This document shows, in pieces, positions 53,254 through 63,136 of a DNA stretch of 64,000 nt. The notes below the pieces were generated by a model. It was not told where the DNA came from, ran no database searches, and saw only the letters and a list, made by a program, of their open reading frames with translations. The DNA lies in assembly GCA_007994965.1 (NCBI GenBank), contig VOPW01000001.1:3038001-3102000 (forward strand), given 5' to 3'. The DNA is from Piscinibacter aquaticus (GTDB lineage Bacteria > Pseudomonadota > Gammaproteobacteria > Burkholderiales > Burkholderiaceae_C). Positions within the stretch are counted from its first letter, which is position 1. Each line of letters begins with the position of its first letter. A program made the position numbers and the translations under genes.

Positions 53254-54411
53254 CTAGCGACTCGCCGGCCACCCTTGCGCCTGCAGCACCTCGCCGCCAT
53301 GCTCGCCCAGCCTCGGCGCCGGCGTGCGCAGCCGCCCGGGCGTCGCCGACAGCTTGGGCACGATGCCCGGCACCTTCAGCGGCCGGCCTTGCGCGTCCTG
53401 CGTCTGCACGATCATTCCCCGCGCCCGGTACTGCGGGTCCGCCGCGATGTCGGCCACGCTGTAGATGCGGCCGGCCGGCACCGCGGCGGCATCGAGCGCG
53501 CTCAGCACATCGGCAATCGGGCGCTGCTGCGTCCAGGCCTCGATCGCCGCATCGATCTCGGCCACCCGCGCCACGCGGCCGTCGTTGCGCGCCAGGCCCG
53601 CGTCGTCGGCGAGATCGCTGCGATCGATCGCGCGCATCAGCCGCTTGAAGATGCTGTCGCCATTGCCGCCGATCAGCACGTAGGCGCCGTCGCCGCAGCG
53701 ATAGGCATTGCTCGGCGCAATGCCGGGCAGCGCCGAACCCGCCGCGCCGCGCACTGCGCCGAAGGCGTCGTATTCGGGCAGCAGGCTCTCCATCACGTTG
53801 AAGACGCTCTCGTACAGCGCCACGTCGATCACCTGGCCTTGACCGCCGTTGACCTCGCGATGCCGCAGCGCCATCAGCACGCCGATCACGCCGTGCAGCG
53901 CGGCCAGCGTGTCGCCGATCGAGATGCCGCAGCGCACCGGCACGCGGCCCGGCTCGCCGGTGAGGTGGCGCAGCCCGCCCATCGCCTCGCCGAGCACGCC
54001 GAAGCCGGGCTTGTCGCGATAGGGCCCGGTCTGGCCGTAGCCCGAGACGCGCAGCATGATCAGCTTCGGGTTGGCCGCATGCAGCGCCTCCCAGCCGAGA
54101 CCCCAGCCTTCCATCGTGCCGGGCTTGAAGTTCTCGATCAGCACGTCGGCCTCGGCGGCGAGTGCGCGCACCGCCTGCTGGCCTTCGGCGCTGCGCAGGT
54201 CCAGCGCCACCGAACGCTTGTTGCGCGACTGCACTTCCCACCACACCGAGGTGCCTTCGCGCAGCAGCCGCCAGCTGCGCAGCGGATCGCCCCCTTCGAG
54301 CGGCTCGATCTTGATCACGTCGGCGCCGAAGTCGGCGAGCGTCTTGCCGGCGAACGGGCCGGCGATCAGCTGGCCGAGTTCGAGCACCTTGAGTCCGTGC
54401 AATGCATCCAT
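53254..54411 (-). CDS. CaiB/BaiF family CoA transferase (family III)
   Basis: An intact 385-residue enzyme that moves CoA between carboxylic acids. The N-terminal LHGLKVLELGQLIAGPFAGK, the loop FGADVIKIEPLEGGDPLRSW, NKRSVALDLRS, and the catalytic aspartate region ENFKPGTMEGWGLGWE are typical. The open frame is longer upstream, but the ATG at 54411 has GAAGGA in front and gives the usual N terminus. The acid substrates are unknown; short-chain dicarboxylates such as succinate or citramalate are common in the family. Confidence 0.92.
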   Translation of the reverse strand: MDALHGLKVLELGQLIAGPFAGKTLADFGADVIKIEPLEGGDPLRSWRLLREGTSVWWEVQSRNKRSVALDLRSAEGQQAVRALAAEADVLIENFKPGTMEGWGLGWEALHAANPKLIMLRVSGYGQTGPYRDKPGFGVLGEAMGGLRHLTGEPGRVPVRCGISIGDTLAALHGVIGVLMALRHREVNGGQGQVIDVALYESVFNVMESLLPEYDAFGAVRGAAGSALPGIAPSNAYRCGDGAYVLIGGNGDSIFKRLMRAIDRSDLADDAGLARNDGRVARVAEIDAAIEAWTQQRPIADVLSALDAAAVPAGRIYSVADIAADPQYRARGMIVQTQDAQGRPLKVPGIVPKLSATPGRLRTPAPRLGEHGGEVLQAQGWPASR

Positions 54412-54458
54412 GGGCAAATCCTTCGTTGCGGACGGCATGGTAGCCAGCACGACCGCCT

Positions 54459-54911
54459 TCACTCGGGCACGACGGGCAGGCGCCGTGCGCCGCTGCCTTG
54501 CTTCGCGCAATCGTCGCCGGGGTTGTAGAGCGCGCAGGCGCGCAGCGACAGGCACCCGCAGCCGATGCAGCCGTCGAGCCGGTCGCGCAGCGCCTGCAGC
54601 GCAGCGATGCGCGCATCGAGCCGTTCGCGCCAGCGTGCCGACAGCCGCGCCCAGTCGGCCTTGGTCGGCGTGCGCTGCTCGGGCAGCGCCGCCAGCGCGT
54701 CGCCGATCTCCGCGAGGCCGATGCCCAGCTGCTGCGCCGCGCGGATGAAGGCCACCCGACGCAGCGTGGCGCGCGGGTAGCGGCGCTGGTTGCCGGCACT
54801 GCGCTGCGCGTGGATCAGGCCGCGCGCCTCGTAGTAATGCAGCGCCGAGACGGCCACGCCGGCGCGCTCGGCCAGTTCGCCGACGCTGATCTGCAACTCC
54901 TTCTCCGCCAT
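54459..54911 (-). CDS. soxR: Redox-sensitive transcriptional activator SoxR
   Basis: A MerR-family regulator of 150 residues. The N-terminal helix-turn-helix (ISVGELAERAGVAVSALHYYE) and the long dimer helix are followed by the [2Fe-2S] cysteine set CIGCGCLSLRAC, which is diagnostic for SoxR. It responds to redox-cycling compounds. The gene diverges from an MFS transporter with only 39 bp between the start codons. Outside the enterics SoxR usually controls an efflux pump, not SoxS, and this arrangement agrees. Confidence 0.95.
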   Translation of the reverse strand: MAEKELQISVGELAERAGVAVSALHYYEARGLIHAQRSAGNQRRYPRATLRRVAFIRAAQQLGIGLAEIGDALAALPEQRTPTKADWARLSARWRERLDARIAALQALRDRLDGCIGCGCLSLRACALYNPGDDCAKQGSGARRLPVVPE

Positions 54912-54914
54912 CGC

Positions 54915-54943
54915 TTGACCTCGCGGACTCGAGGTTCTATTCT
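54915..54943 (+). promoter_or_regulatory. Candidate SoxR operator and promoter of the MFS gene
   Basis: TTGACC (54915-54920) and TATTCT (54938-54943) are spaced by 17 bp and flank the dyad ACCTC-N8-GAGGT (54918-54935). Known SoxR boxes read CCTCAAG-N4-CTTGAGG, two bases longer inside, and SoxR promoters have a 19-20 bp spacer. A two-base loss would reconcile them. The -10 ends 7 bp before the ATG at 54951, so the transcript would be leaderless or nearly so. Confidence 0.5.
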
Positions 54944-54950
54944 GCGCGCC

Positions 54951-56295
54951 ATGACCACCGCCACGCTGGCCGCACCGGCCGATGAACCGCTGTTCGCCCC
55001 TGGCCGCCGCGCTGCATGTTTCGGAGCGGTGACGCTCGTCTCGCTGCTCGCCTTCGAGGCGATGGCGGTGGCGGCGGCGATGCCCGCGGTGGCCGCCGCG
55101 CTCGGTGGCGACCGGCTCTACGCGCTGGCCTTCGGCGGCATGCTCGCAGCCTCGGTGCTCGGCATGGTGGCTGCGGGGCAGTGGTGCGACCGGAGCGGCG
55201 CGCGGCCTGCTGCGGCCGCGGGCCCTGGCGGTCTTCAGCGTCGGGCTTCTGGTGGCCGGTCTTGCGAACGGCATGGTCGCCATCGCCGCCGGCCGTGTGC
55301 TGCAGGGCCTGGGCAGCGGCATGCTCGGCGTGGCGCTTTACGTGGGCGTGGGCCAGATCGTTCCGAAGCCGCTGCACCCGCGCCTCTTCGCGCTGTTTGC
55401 GGCCGCGTGGGTCGTGCCCGGCCCGGTGGGCCCGCCTATCGCGGCGCTGCTGGTCGAGTGGTTCGGCTGGCGATCGGTGTTTCTCGTCGTAGCCCTGATC
55501 GTGCCGGTGGCGGCGGCCCTGTTGCTGCCCTCGCTGCGCGTGTCCCCGGAGAAACAGGCGCCACCGCGTACCCACTCGGCGCTGGTCTGGGCGGCACTCG
55601 CGGCCGCGGGCGCCTTGCTGCTCAATGCCGCGGGCAGCGCCGCGTCGCTGGCAGGAACGCTCGCGATGGGCGCCGCAGGCGCTCTCGTGGCGCTGATGGC
55701 AGCACGGCCGCTGCTGCCGCGCGGCAGCCTCGCGGCCGCGCCCGGCCTGCCATCGGTGATCGCTCTGCGCGGCCTGCTGGCCGCCGGCTTCGGCACCGCC
55801 GAGGCCTTCGTGCCGCTCTACCTGAACCGGGCGCACGACTGGAGCCTCGCGCAAGCCGGTGTCGCGCTCAGCGTTGGCGCGGTGTGCTGGAGCGCCGGCA
55901 GCGCGGTACAGGCGAGACTGAAGGCCGAGCGCACACGCCAGCGCGGGCTGTCCGCCGGCCTGGCGCTGGTCGCAGCAGGCACGGCCATCGTCACGCTGCC
56001 CGCGCTTCTGCCCGTTCCCGCCGCCGTGCTGGTGGCCGGCTGGGCCGTCGCGGGCTTCGGCATCGGGCTGTCGTTCCCGATGCTGTCGGTGCTCACGCTG
56101 CAGCTCTCGCCGGCCGAGGAGCAAGGCCGCAATGCGTCAGCGCTGCAACTGGCCGATGCACTCACCAGCAGCGCCGCGCTGGCCCTGGCAGGCGCGCTGT
56201 TCGCGCACGGCGGCGGCTTCGTGGCGGTGATGGCGGTGGCGGTCGCCTTGCCGTCGCTGGCCGCGCTGCTGTCGCGGCGCCTTCGTCCGACCTAG
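54951..56295 (+). CDS. MFS transporter, probable SoxR-controlled efflux, one frameshift
   Basis: A twelve-to-fourteen-helix major facilitator. Visible signatures are the helix 2-3 loop GQWCDRSGAR, VLQGLGSGMLGVALYVGVGQ and WVVPGPVGPPIAALLVEWFGWR in helix 5, the antiporter-type motif C region. This places it among drug/proton antiporters. The frame breaks near 55205 (GARGLLRPRALAVF after repair). About 448 residues. Its divergence from soxR points to export of redox-active compounds. It overlaps the S41 peptidase gene by 4 bp tail to tail. Confidence 0.9.
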
Positions 56296-57738
56296 CGGCA
56301 GCCTTCTTCCAACCAGGCAGTCGCCGCGAGCGCCACTTCGTCGCTGGAATTTGCAGCGACGGCCGGCAAGGGCAGCCGCACGTCCGGTTCGATCCCCTGC
56401 GGATAGACGCGGCCGGATCGGTCGCTGACTTGCGCCACCGTCAGCGCGAGGATGGAGCCATCAGGAAGCGGAACAGCTCGATTGGCCGAGGCCTGCCCGG
56501 CCGTCTGATGGCCGAAGCTGCGCACGCCGTGCCGGCCGGCGAAAGCGATCGCGACGATCTCGCCCGAGCTCGCGGTCCGCGGGCCGATCAGCAGCGCGAC
56601 ACGTTGCCGCTGCAGGACCGGCGTGGCCGGGGGCAGCGCGCGAAGACTCGGCATGCGTCCGGGGAACGACCCGCTCTCCATGCCCCATGCCTTGCGTCCA
56701 CTGGGAAAGTCGAAGTGGCCGAGATCGCCGTCACCGAGAAGCGGCCACAAGCCGGCCAGCATCGGGTACATGTTGCCGCCCGAGTTGCTGCGCAGATCCA
56801 GGATCCATCCGCAGTGGTCCGGGCGCGCCGAAGCGGTGTCGAGAAGCATGCGGACACGGGACGCGAAGCGCGAGCTGGCATCGTCGCTCATCGCCACGAA
56901 CCGCGGCAGCGCCACGTAGGACGCGCGACCGAGCACTGCGTGGGGAATGTCCGCGTCCTCCGCGTGTAGAGCGTTCGACGCTGCCGTGGGCGCGGGCAGC
57001 AAGTGACTGTGGCCGTCACCGAGGGATGTCAGCGCGAACTGCACCGCCTGGATCTCGCCAAACTCCGGGGATCTTTCCGACACGATGCCCATGGCCGCTC
57101 GCTCGATCGCAGGCCAGTTCACGTTGCCCACATTCAGCGCCAGAGACCGGATCGCCTCCAGCGCCGCTTCCAGCACCTGGGAGTTTTCGTTGCAGCGGCC
57201 GAAGCCGGGGCGCTGTAGGGAACCACGGACACATCGTCGAACAGCACGGGAGACTCGAGCGGGCTGCTGACGGCGACCAGCAGCTCTTTCAGCCCCTCGG
57301 GAACATAGACCAGCAGCCGAAGCGCCTGCCACGCCTTCGCGTCGTCCAGTGGCGGGCGCTGCACCGGGATGAACGCCACCCTGCTTGTCTGCGGGTGGAC
57401 ATATCGCACCCACAGGTGCGCAAAGCCCGCCTTGCCGCCCTTGACGAGGGCCCCTACATCCAGCACTGGCCGCCATGCCGGAGCACATCCAGGCGCTGCA
57501 GCGCGGTGGCGGGTCGCGAGGTCTGCGCCGAGAGGCGGACCGCATCACTGCCGTCCGACCCGCCCGCCACTTCGACCGCGACCTGAGGCACGGAGGCCAA
57601 CCAGCCATCCAGCCCCTGCTCGAAGCTACCATTGCGCAGCAGTTGTTGCGCGGAGGCGGAGGACCACGCCAGCGAAGCAATGAACGCCCAGGCCAGAGCC
57701 CTGAGCCTTCGGCGGAAGAGGTCACCCCCTGCGCGCAT
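56292..57738 (-). CDS. Secreted S41 family peptidase with N-terminal carbohydrate-binding-like domain, two frameshifts
   Basis: The signal peptide (ALAWAFIASLAWSSASA) is followed by a jelly-roll-like domain (QLLRNGSFEQGLDGWLASVP). The C-terminal peptidase domain has WILDLRSNSGGNMYPMLAGL and the catalytic serine/lysine region GPRTASSGEIVAIAFAGR. Breaks lie near 57470 (GGCCAGTGCTG for GGCCAGGTGCTG) and near 57200. About 481 residues. The domain arrangement resembles tricorn/CtpA-like exported proteases with an added binding module. Its ATG lies inside the RidA 3' end (17-bp overlap). Confidence 0.83.
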
Positions 57739-58108
57739 GCGCCGTCACCTCGATCTCGATGCGCATGCGCTCGTCGAGCAGGCCGGCGCAGATCATCGTC
57801 GCCGCCGGCCGCACCGGGCCCATGAAGCGGGCCAGCACCGGCATCGCGGCTTCGAAGTCGGCGCGCGTCGGCACGATGTAGTGCACGCGCACGACGTCAG
57901 TCAGCGTCGCATCGGCCTGCGCGAGGGCCTTCTCGATGTTGCGGAAGCACTGCTCGGCCTGCGCCGCCGCGCCGTCGGGAATGCTCATCGTCGCGTAGTC
58001 GAAACCGGTGGTGCCGGAGACGAAGATCCACTCGCCGTCGACCACGGCGCGGCTGTAGCCGATCTCGGCCTCGTAGGGCGACCCAGAGCTGATGAGTCGT
58101 CGGGTCAT
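57722..58108 (-). CDS. RidA family protein (YjgF/YER057c/UK114)
   Basis: An intact 128-residue protein with the trimeric RidA fold: YSRAVVDGEWIFVSGTTGFD, QCFRNIEKALAQADATLTDV, VRVHYIV and the C-terminal MRIEIEVTAHAR. RidA proteins hydrolyse reactive enamine/imine intermediates from PLP enzymes. It follows the DcyD/ACC-deaminase-like PLP enzyme by 14 bp, which makes functional coupling very plausible. The usual conserved arginine is present near the end. Confidence 0.92.
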   Translation of the reverse strand: MTRRLISSGSPYEAEIGYSRAVVDGEWIFVSGTTGFDYATMSIPDGAAAQAEQCFRNIEKALAQADATLTDVVRVHYIVPTRADFEAAMPVLARFMGPVRPAATMICAGLLDERMRIEIEVTAHARRG

Positions 58109-58122
58109 TCGATGTCTCCTGG

Positions 58123-59153
58123 TCAGATCGCCACGTCGCCGAGCACCACGCCCTCGTAGGCATGCAGTGCCGGCAGGCCGCCGGTGTGGAGGAACAGCAC
58201 GCGCTCGCTCGCCGCGATGTCGCCGCGGCGCGCCGGCCGATCAGGCCGGCCATGATCTTGCCGGTATAGACCGGGTCGAGCAGCAGGCCCTCGGTGCGCG
58301 CGGCCATCTGCACCGCCTCGACCATCGCAGCATTGGGGATCGAGTATTTCGGCTGCCAGAAGCCGCCGATGCACTCCACGGCGTCGGCCGGCACGGTGAA
58401 GCCCAGGCCGAGCAGATCGACCACGGCCTGCGCTTCCTTGAGCACCAGCGGCGTCTGCTGCGCCGGATCGCGGCTGACGCCGATGCCGGTCAGGCGGATG
58501 TCGATGCGGTTGCCGAGAAAGCCGGCGACGAGCCCGCCGTGCGTGCCCGAGCTGCCCGAGCCGACCACCACGCGATCGAAGCGCAGGCCCTGCTCGAAGC
58601 ACTGCTGCTGCAGCTCCTGCGCGCAGGCCACGTAGCCCAGGCCGCCGAGCGCATTCGAGCCGCCGCCGGGCACGATGTAGCCCTTTCGGCCCGCGGCCTT
58701 CAGCTCATCGGCCACTTTGGCCATCGCCGCGGCCATGTCGGTGCCCGCGGGCACGACGGTGATCGCCTCCACGCCCATCAGGCGGAACATGAAGTGGTTG
58801 CCGCTGCCCTTCGGATCGAAGCTGTCGGGCACGCGCTCCTCGATGACGAAGCGGCACTTCAGGCCTTCCTTCACCGCCGCGGCCAGCGTGATGCGGCAGT
58901 GGTTGCTCTGCGGCGCGCCGCAGGTGATCAGCGTGTCGGCACCCTGCGCGAGCGCATCGGCGACGAGGAACTCCAGCTTGCGGGTCTTGTTGCCACCGGG
59001 GAAGAGGCCGAGCATGTCGTCGCGCTTGACCCACAGCTCGGGGCCGCGGCCGCCGGGGCAGCTGGCCGCAAGTGCGGCGGACAGGTGCGGCAACGGCTCG
59101 ATCGGCGTGGCGAAGGGCGTGTAGCGGCGGCGGGGGAAGCGGGAGAGGTCCAT
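58123..59153 (-). CDS. D-cysteine desulfhydrase / ACC deaminase family PLP enzyme, one frameshift
   Basis: A PLP-dependent fold-type II enzyme. The lysine that binds PLP is in GLFPGGNKTRKLEFLVADA, followed by CGAPQSNHCRITLAAA and the phosphate-binding VVVGSGSSGTHGGLVAGFLG. The end region ERVLFLHTGGLPALHAYEG is typical. Family members are D-cysteine desulfhydrase, 1-aminocyclopropane-1-carboxylate deaminase and L-cysteate lyase; sequence alone does not separate them here. The frame is lost near 58228. The ATG at 59153 has GGAGA-like sequence upstream. About 343 residues. Confidence 0.88.
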
Positions 59154-59208
59154 GGCAGCTCGGGATGAAAGGGCGCGAAGGCCCGGATCATCCCAGATGC
59201 CTCGCGGC

Positions 59209-60171
59209 TCAGCCCAGCGGTTGCAGCCCTGCGGTGCGCAGAGCCGGCGTGGCCGCCTCGATCGGCGCGAGCAGGCGCGCCCAGGCGCGCGGCCCCGGAT
59301 CGCGGCGGAACACACCGAAGTGCCCGAGCCGCCGTCGCCCGACGTCGGCCGGTGCGAGCTGGTGGCGCTGCACGGCGGCATTGCGGAACTGCGCGGCCAG
59401 CGCATCGACGGCGCGCGGCGGCGCATAGGTCAGGTCATCGTCGATGCCCCACAGGTGCACCGGCGCGAGCACGGCGGAGGCCGAACGGTGCGGCGCCATG
59501 GCCGGATCGGCATAGGCCCAGCCGCGCCGCAGCCCCCAGGCGCCCCACTGCCGCGCCACGCCGGCCGGCAGCGGCTGCGCACCCGGGCCGAGGGCCCAGC
59601 CGGGCAGGTGGCCGAAGGCCGCCACCACGGACGGCACCCAGGCGCGGAAGAAGACCTGCGCGACCGCGCCGTGCACGCCCGGGTAGAGCCTCGGTTCGCC
59701 GAGCTGAGAACCGACGCCGAGGATCGCGTCGGCACGCTCCACGCCGCGCGCGAAGGCGATGCAGTTGCCGCCGAAGCTGTGGCCCACCAGCAGCAGCGGC
59801 AGGCCGCGGCCCTCGCGCCGCAGCTCGGCGGCGGCCAGCGCCGCACTCATGTCGAGCACGGCCCAGTCGCGCATCGTGGCGCGTTCGCGGCGCAACGCGC
59901 CTTCGCGCGAACCGGCGATGCCGCGGTAGTCGTAGGTCAGCACCGCATAGCCGCGTGACGCGAGCCACTGCGCGAAGGCCGCATAGAAGCCGCGCGGCAC
60001 GCCGGTGGCGGCACTGACCAGCGCGACGGCCCGCGCGCTGCCCTGCGGCGGCTCGAACCACGAGGCCGCGAGGCGGCGGCCGTCTTCGGCGATCAGCGCA
60101 TGGCCGTCGTCGCGGTGGCCGCTCGACGCTGCAGCGCCGCGAACAGAAGGATGGATGGTGGTGCTGGACAT
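59209..60171 (-). CDS. Alpha/beta hydrolase
   Basis: An intact hydrolase of about 320 residues. The nucleophile elbow LLVGHSFGGNCIAF and YAVLTYDYRGIAGSREG are clear, and the acid and histidine are probably in VHLWGIDDDLTYAPP and GRRRLGHFGVFR. It matches a family of unassigned esterase/thioesterase-like proteins. A GTG at 60180 extends it by three residues; the ATG at 60171 is preferred. It diverges from a LysR regulator, which probably controls it. Confidence 0.87.
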   Translation of the reverse strand: MSSTTIHPSVRGAAASSGHRDDGHALIAEDGRRLAASWFEPPQGSARAVALVSAATGVPRGFYAAFAQWLASRGYAVLTYDYRGIAGSREGALRRERATMRDWAVLDMSAALAAAELRREGRGLPLLLVGHSFGGNCIAFARGVERADAILGVGSQLGEPRLYPGVHGAVAQVFFRAWVPSVVAAFGHLPGWALGPGAQPLPAGVARQWGAWGLRRGWAYADPAMAPHRSASAVLAPVHLWGIDDDLTYAPPRAVDALAAQFRNAAVQRHQLAPADVGRRRLGHFGVFRRDPGPRAWARLLAPIEAATPALRTAGLQPLG

Positions 60172-60193
60172 GCGTTGCACTCTAGGAGCGCAA

Positions 60194-60246
60194 GCTTCCG
60201 TTGACTAGAATGCCTTCGCTTGACGCATTGGTGAGCGTTCGTTGAC
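60194..60246. repeat. Three direct repeats of GC(C)TTCCGTTGAC type between divergent genes
   Basis: On the plus strand, gcttccgttgac (60194-60205), gccttcgcttgac (60212-60224) and gcgttcgttgac (60235-60246) follow each other with periods of about 18-23 bp. They fill the gap between the hydrolase and LysR starts. The periods are near two helical turns, typical for multi-site LysR binding. Each repeat also contains TTGAC, which could act as a -35. Confidence 0.5.
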
Positions 60247-61190
60247 AAACAAGATCCGCAGCCACCCGCCGGCGTCTTCACTTCGGCGCAGCACGCCCGT
60301 GGCACCCGATGCCGGCGCGCTCGAGTTCTTCGCGCGCGTCGCCGCGGCCGAGAGTTTCGCCGCCGCGGCGCGCGATCTGGGCCAGACGCGAGCCGCGGTG
60401 AGCCGCCGTGTCGCGCTGCTCGAAGCCGAACTGGGCGTGCCGCTGTTCGCGCGGCACACGCGTGCCGTCGGGCTCACCGAAGCCGGCCGGCGCCTGCTGG
60501 CGCGGGCCCGTGCCGTGCTCGAGGCCGCCGAGGCAGCGCGGCGAACGCTGCGCTCACGCAGCAGCGGGCTCACCGGCACGCTGCGCATCACCACGGTGCC
60601 GGTGTTCGGCCAGGCCGTGTTGGGCCCGCTGCTGGCGGCGTTCCAGGCGCGACACCCGGAGCTGCAGGTGGAATTGCGCTTCACCGCCCGGCGGGTCGAC
60701 CTGCTGCGCGAGGACATCGATCTCGCCTTCCGCATCACCGACCGCCCGCCCGAGGACTGCATCGCGCAGCCGGTGCTGCGCTTCGCCGTGGGCGCCTTCG
60801 CCGCACCGGGACTGAAGCCGAAGCTGCGCCGGCCGGAAGACTGGCGCGCGCACGCTGCCCGGTGTTCGGCGCGGCGGCCGAGCCGCAGACGCTGCACTGG
60901 CGGCACGAGACCGCCGAAGAGCGGGTCGCGGTCGAACTGCGCCCGGCGATGTCGGCCGACGACCTCGGCACCCTGCATGCCGCGGCGCGGGCCGGCGGCG
61001 GCGTCGTCTTCACGCCCGACTTTGCGGTGGCGGACGACTGGCCCGCGGAACGCTGGTTCGCGTGCTGCCCGGCTGGCAGCTGCCCATCCCCGAAGGCGAC
61101 ACCGTCCAGGCGCTGACCTTGCCGCTGGCCGTGGCGCCCGAGGCTGCACGCGCGCTGGTGCGCTTCGTGGCCGAGTCGCTGCGGCGCTGA
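60242..61190 (+). CDS. LysR family transcriptional regulator, two frameshifts
   Basis: The N-terminal winged helix reads [20 protein letters not shown] and the wing [17 protein letters not shown]. The C-terminal substrate-binding part has [20 protein letters not shown]. Breaks lie near 60855 and near 61058; the latter gives [22 protein letters not shown] and a TGA at 61188-61190. About 316 residues. The TTG at 60242 is the longest start, but it lies in the third direct repeat. A GTG at 60299 would give a more typical LysR N terminus. The divergent hydrolase is the likely target. Confidence 0.87.
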
Positions 61191-61242
61191 ACCGGATCCC
61201 GCCCTTCGAGCGAGGCCACGCGAACCCCGGCACACTGAGCGG

Positions 61243-62749
61243 ATGCCCGCCTTCGGATTCGACCATTCCTACGCCCGTGATCTGCCGGGCGCCTTCGTGC
61301 CCTGGAAGCCGGCCCTGGTGCCAGCGCCGCAGCTGCTGTTCTTCAACGACACGCTGGCCGCGGAGCTCGGGCTCGAGCTCTCGGCGCTCGACGCGTCGCA
61401 GGTCGCGGCGCTGTTCGCCGGCAATGCGCTGCCGGACGACGCCCAGCCGATTGCCCAGGCCTATGCCGGTCACCAGTTCGGCGGCTTCTCGCCGCAGCTC
61501 GGCGACGGCCGCGCGCTCTTGCTCGGCGAACTGATCGACCGCCACGGTCGTCGGCGCGACGTCGCCCTCAAGGGCTCGGGCCGCACCCCGTTCTCGCGTG
61601 GCGGAGACGGCAAGGCGGCCGTCGGCCCGATGCTGCGCGAGGTGATCATCGGCGAGGCCATGCACGCGCTGGGCATCCCGACGACGCGTGCGCTGGCCGT
61701 CGCGGCCACCGGCGAGAACGTCTACCGCGAGGCGCCCTTCCCCGGCGCGGTGCTGAGCCGCGTGGCGGCCAGCCACCTGCGCGTGGGCACCTTCCAGTTC
61801 TTCCTGGCCCAAGGCGACCTCGAGCGGCTGCGCCGGCTGGCCGACTACGCCATGGCACGGCACGACCCGGCGCTCGTCGAGGCGCCCGACCGTGAACTCG
61901 CCTTCCTGACGACCGTCGCGCAGCGCCCGGGCTGCGTTGATCGCGCAATGGATGAACGTCGGCTTCATCCACGGCGTGATGAACACCGACAACATGACGA
62001 TCTCGGGCGAGACGATCGACTACGGCCCCTGCGCCTTCATGGAGGCACACGATCCGGCCGCAGTGTTCAGCAGCATCGACCATGGCGGGCGCTATGCCTA
62101 CGGCAACCAACCGCACATCGCGCGCTGGAACCTCGCCCGGCTGGCCGAGACACTGTTGCCGCTGATGGCCGATGCCGACGACGAGGCCGACATCCAGCGC
62201 GCCATCGCCCGCGTCACCGCCGTGATCGACGCCTTCCCCGGCTGGTATGCCGCGGCACTGTTGACGGGCCAGCGGGCCAGGCTGGGGCTGCTGGCCGCCA
62301 CGCCGGCCGACGATGCCGCCGACACGGCGCTGGCGGCCGACTTCCAGGCCTTGCTGCACACCCAGGCGGTGGACCACACGCTGGCCGGGCGGCGCCTGGC
62401 GGATGCGGCCGAGGGCCGGGACGCACCGCTGCGCGACCTGTTCGCCGACCGCGCTGCGCTCGACGGCTGGCTGGCCCGCTGGCGGGCCCGCTGCGCACAG
62501 GACGACGCCCGTGGGGCGCCCGCCGGCGGGCGCGGCGCCGCGATGCGCCGGTCCAGCCCCTGGCTGATCCCGCGCAACCATCGTGTGGAGGAGGCGCTCG
62601 CCGCCGCCACCGCCGGCGACCTCGCGCCATTCCGGCGCCTGCTGTCCGCGCTGGCCCGGCCGTTCGACGAACGCCCGGAGTTCGCCGACCTCGCCGAGCC
62701 CGCGCCAGCCGATCTGACAGCCCGATACCAGACTTTCTGCGGGACCTGA
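61243..62749 (+). CDS. selO: SelO/YdiU family protein adenylyltransferase, one frameshift
   Basis: A pseudokinase-fold enzyme that transfers AMP to Ser, Thr or Tyr of target proteins and is linked to redox balance. The start [39 protein letters not shown], the loop [17 protein letters not shown] and the metal-binding [20 protein letters not shown] are all family landmarks. One extra C near 61927 breaks the frame (CGCCCGG for CGCCGG, giving [13 protein letters not shown]). About 502 residues. The C-terminal redox cysteine seen in E. coli SelO is near the end (YQTFCGT). Confidence 0.95.
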
Positions 62750-62775
62750 GAGCGTTTCGGGGCGCGGCTGCAGCT

Positions 62776-62798
62776 GCAAGTGAGGTTTCACTCCTTGC
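62776..62798 (+). terminator. Hairpin after selO without a T-tract
   Basis: GCAAGTGA-GGTT-TCAC-TCC-TTGC can form an 8-bp stem with a three-base bulge, 26 bp after the selO stop. No run of T follows. It may be a weak terminator or mRNA 3' structure. Confidence 0.35.
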
Positions 62799-62910
62799 GG
62801 GTTGCAACAGTTGATCGGAGGCGCTCGTCAACCGCGGGGACTAGGCTGACGTTCAACACCCGAACACGCATGGCTGCGTCTTCCTCAACCCGACGACAGC
62901 CCCGACCGAC

Positions 62911-63080
62911 ATGGCCCCCGCTACACCCAGACCTCCGACACCCCGAAGCGCAAGTCGATCCCGATCTCCCCGCTGATCGGTGAGCGCCGCGACGCCAAGC
63001 ACGAGAACTCCCTGTGCGACGCGATCGGCGGCGGCGCCGCCCCGCTGGCGCAGGCACTCATCGCCGACCGCAAGCGCTGA
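62911..63080 (+). CDS. Small ORF, about 56 residues, one probable frameshift
   Basis: From 62919 to a TGA at 63078-63080 one frame reads RYTQTSDTPKRKSIPISPL and IGERRDAKHENSLCDAIGGG, ending ALIADRKR. Third codon positions are almost always G or C, as in neighbouring genes. The nearest start, ATG at 62911, needs one added base in the CCCCC run that follows. No ribosome site is obvious. The product would be small, basic and soluble. I do not recognise it. The 160 bp before it contain only the selO hairpin. Confidence 0.5.
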
Positions 63081-63136
63081 CCGGCCACCGCCGTCAGCCG
63101 GCGGCGCGCCGTGTCTGAGCGACACTGGCGGCCGCC

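Noticed and set aside
60210..60245. Short [14 protein letters not shown] as LysR N terminus
   Set aside because: It stops after 11 codons and overlaps the direct repeats; joining it to the LysR frame would need an added assumption.
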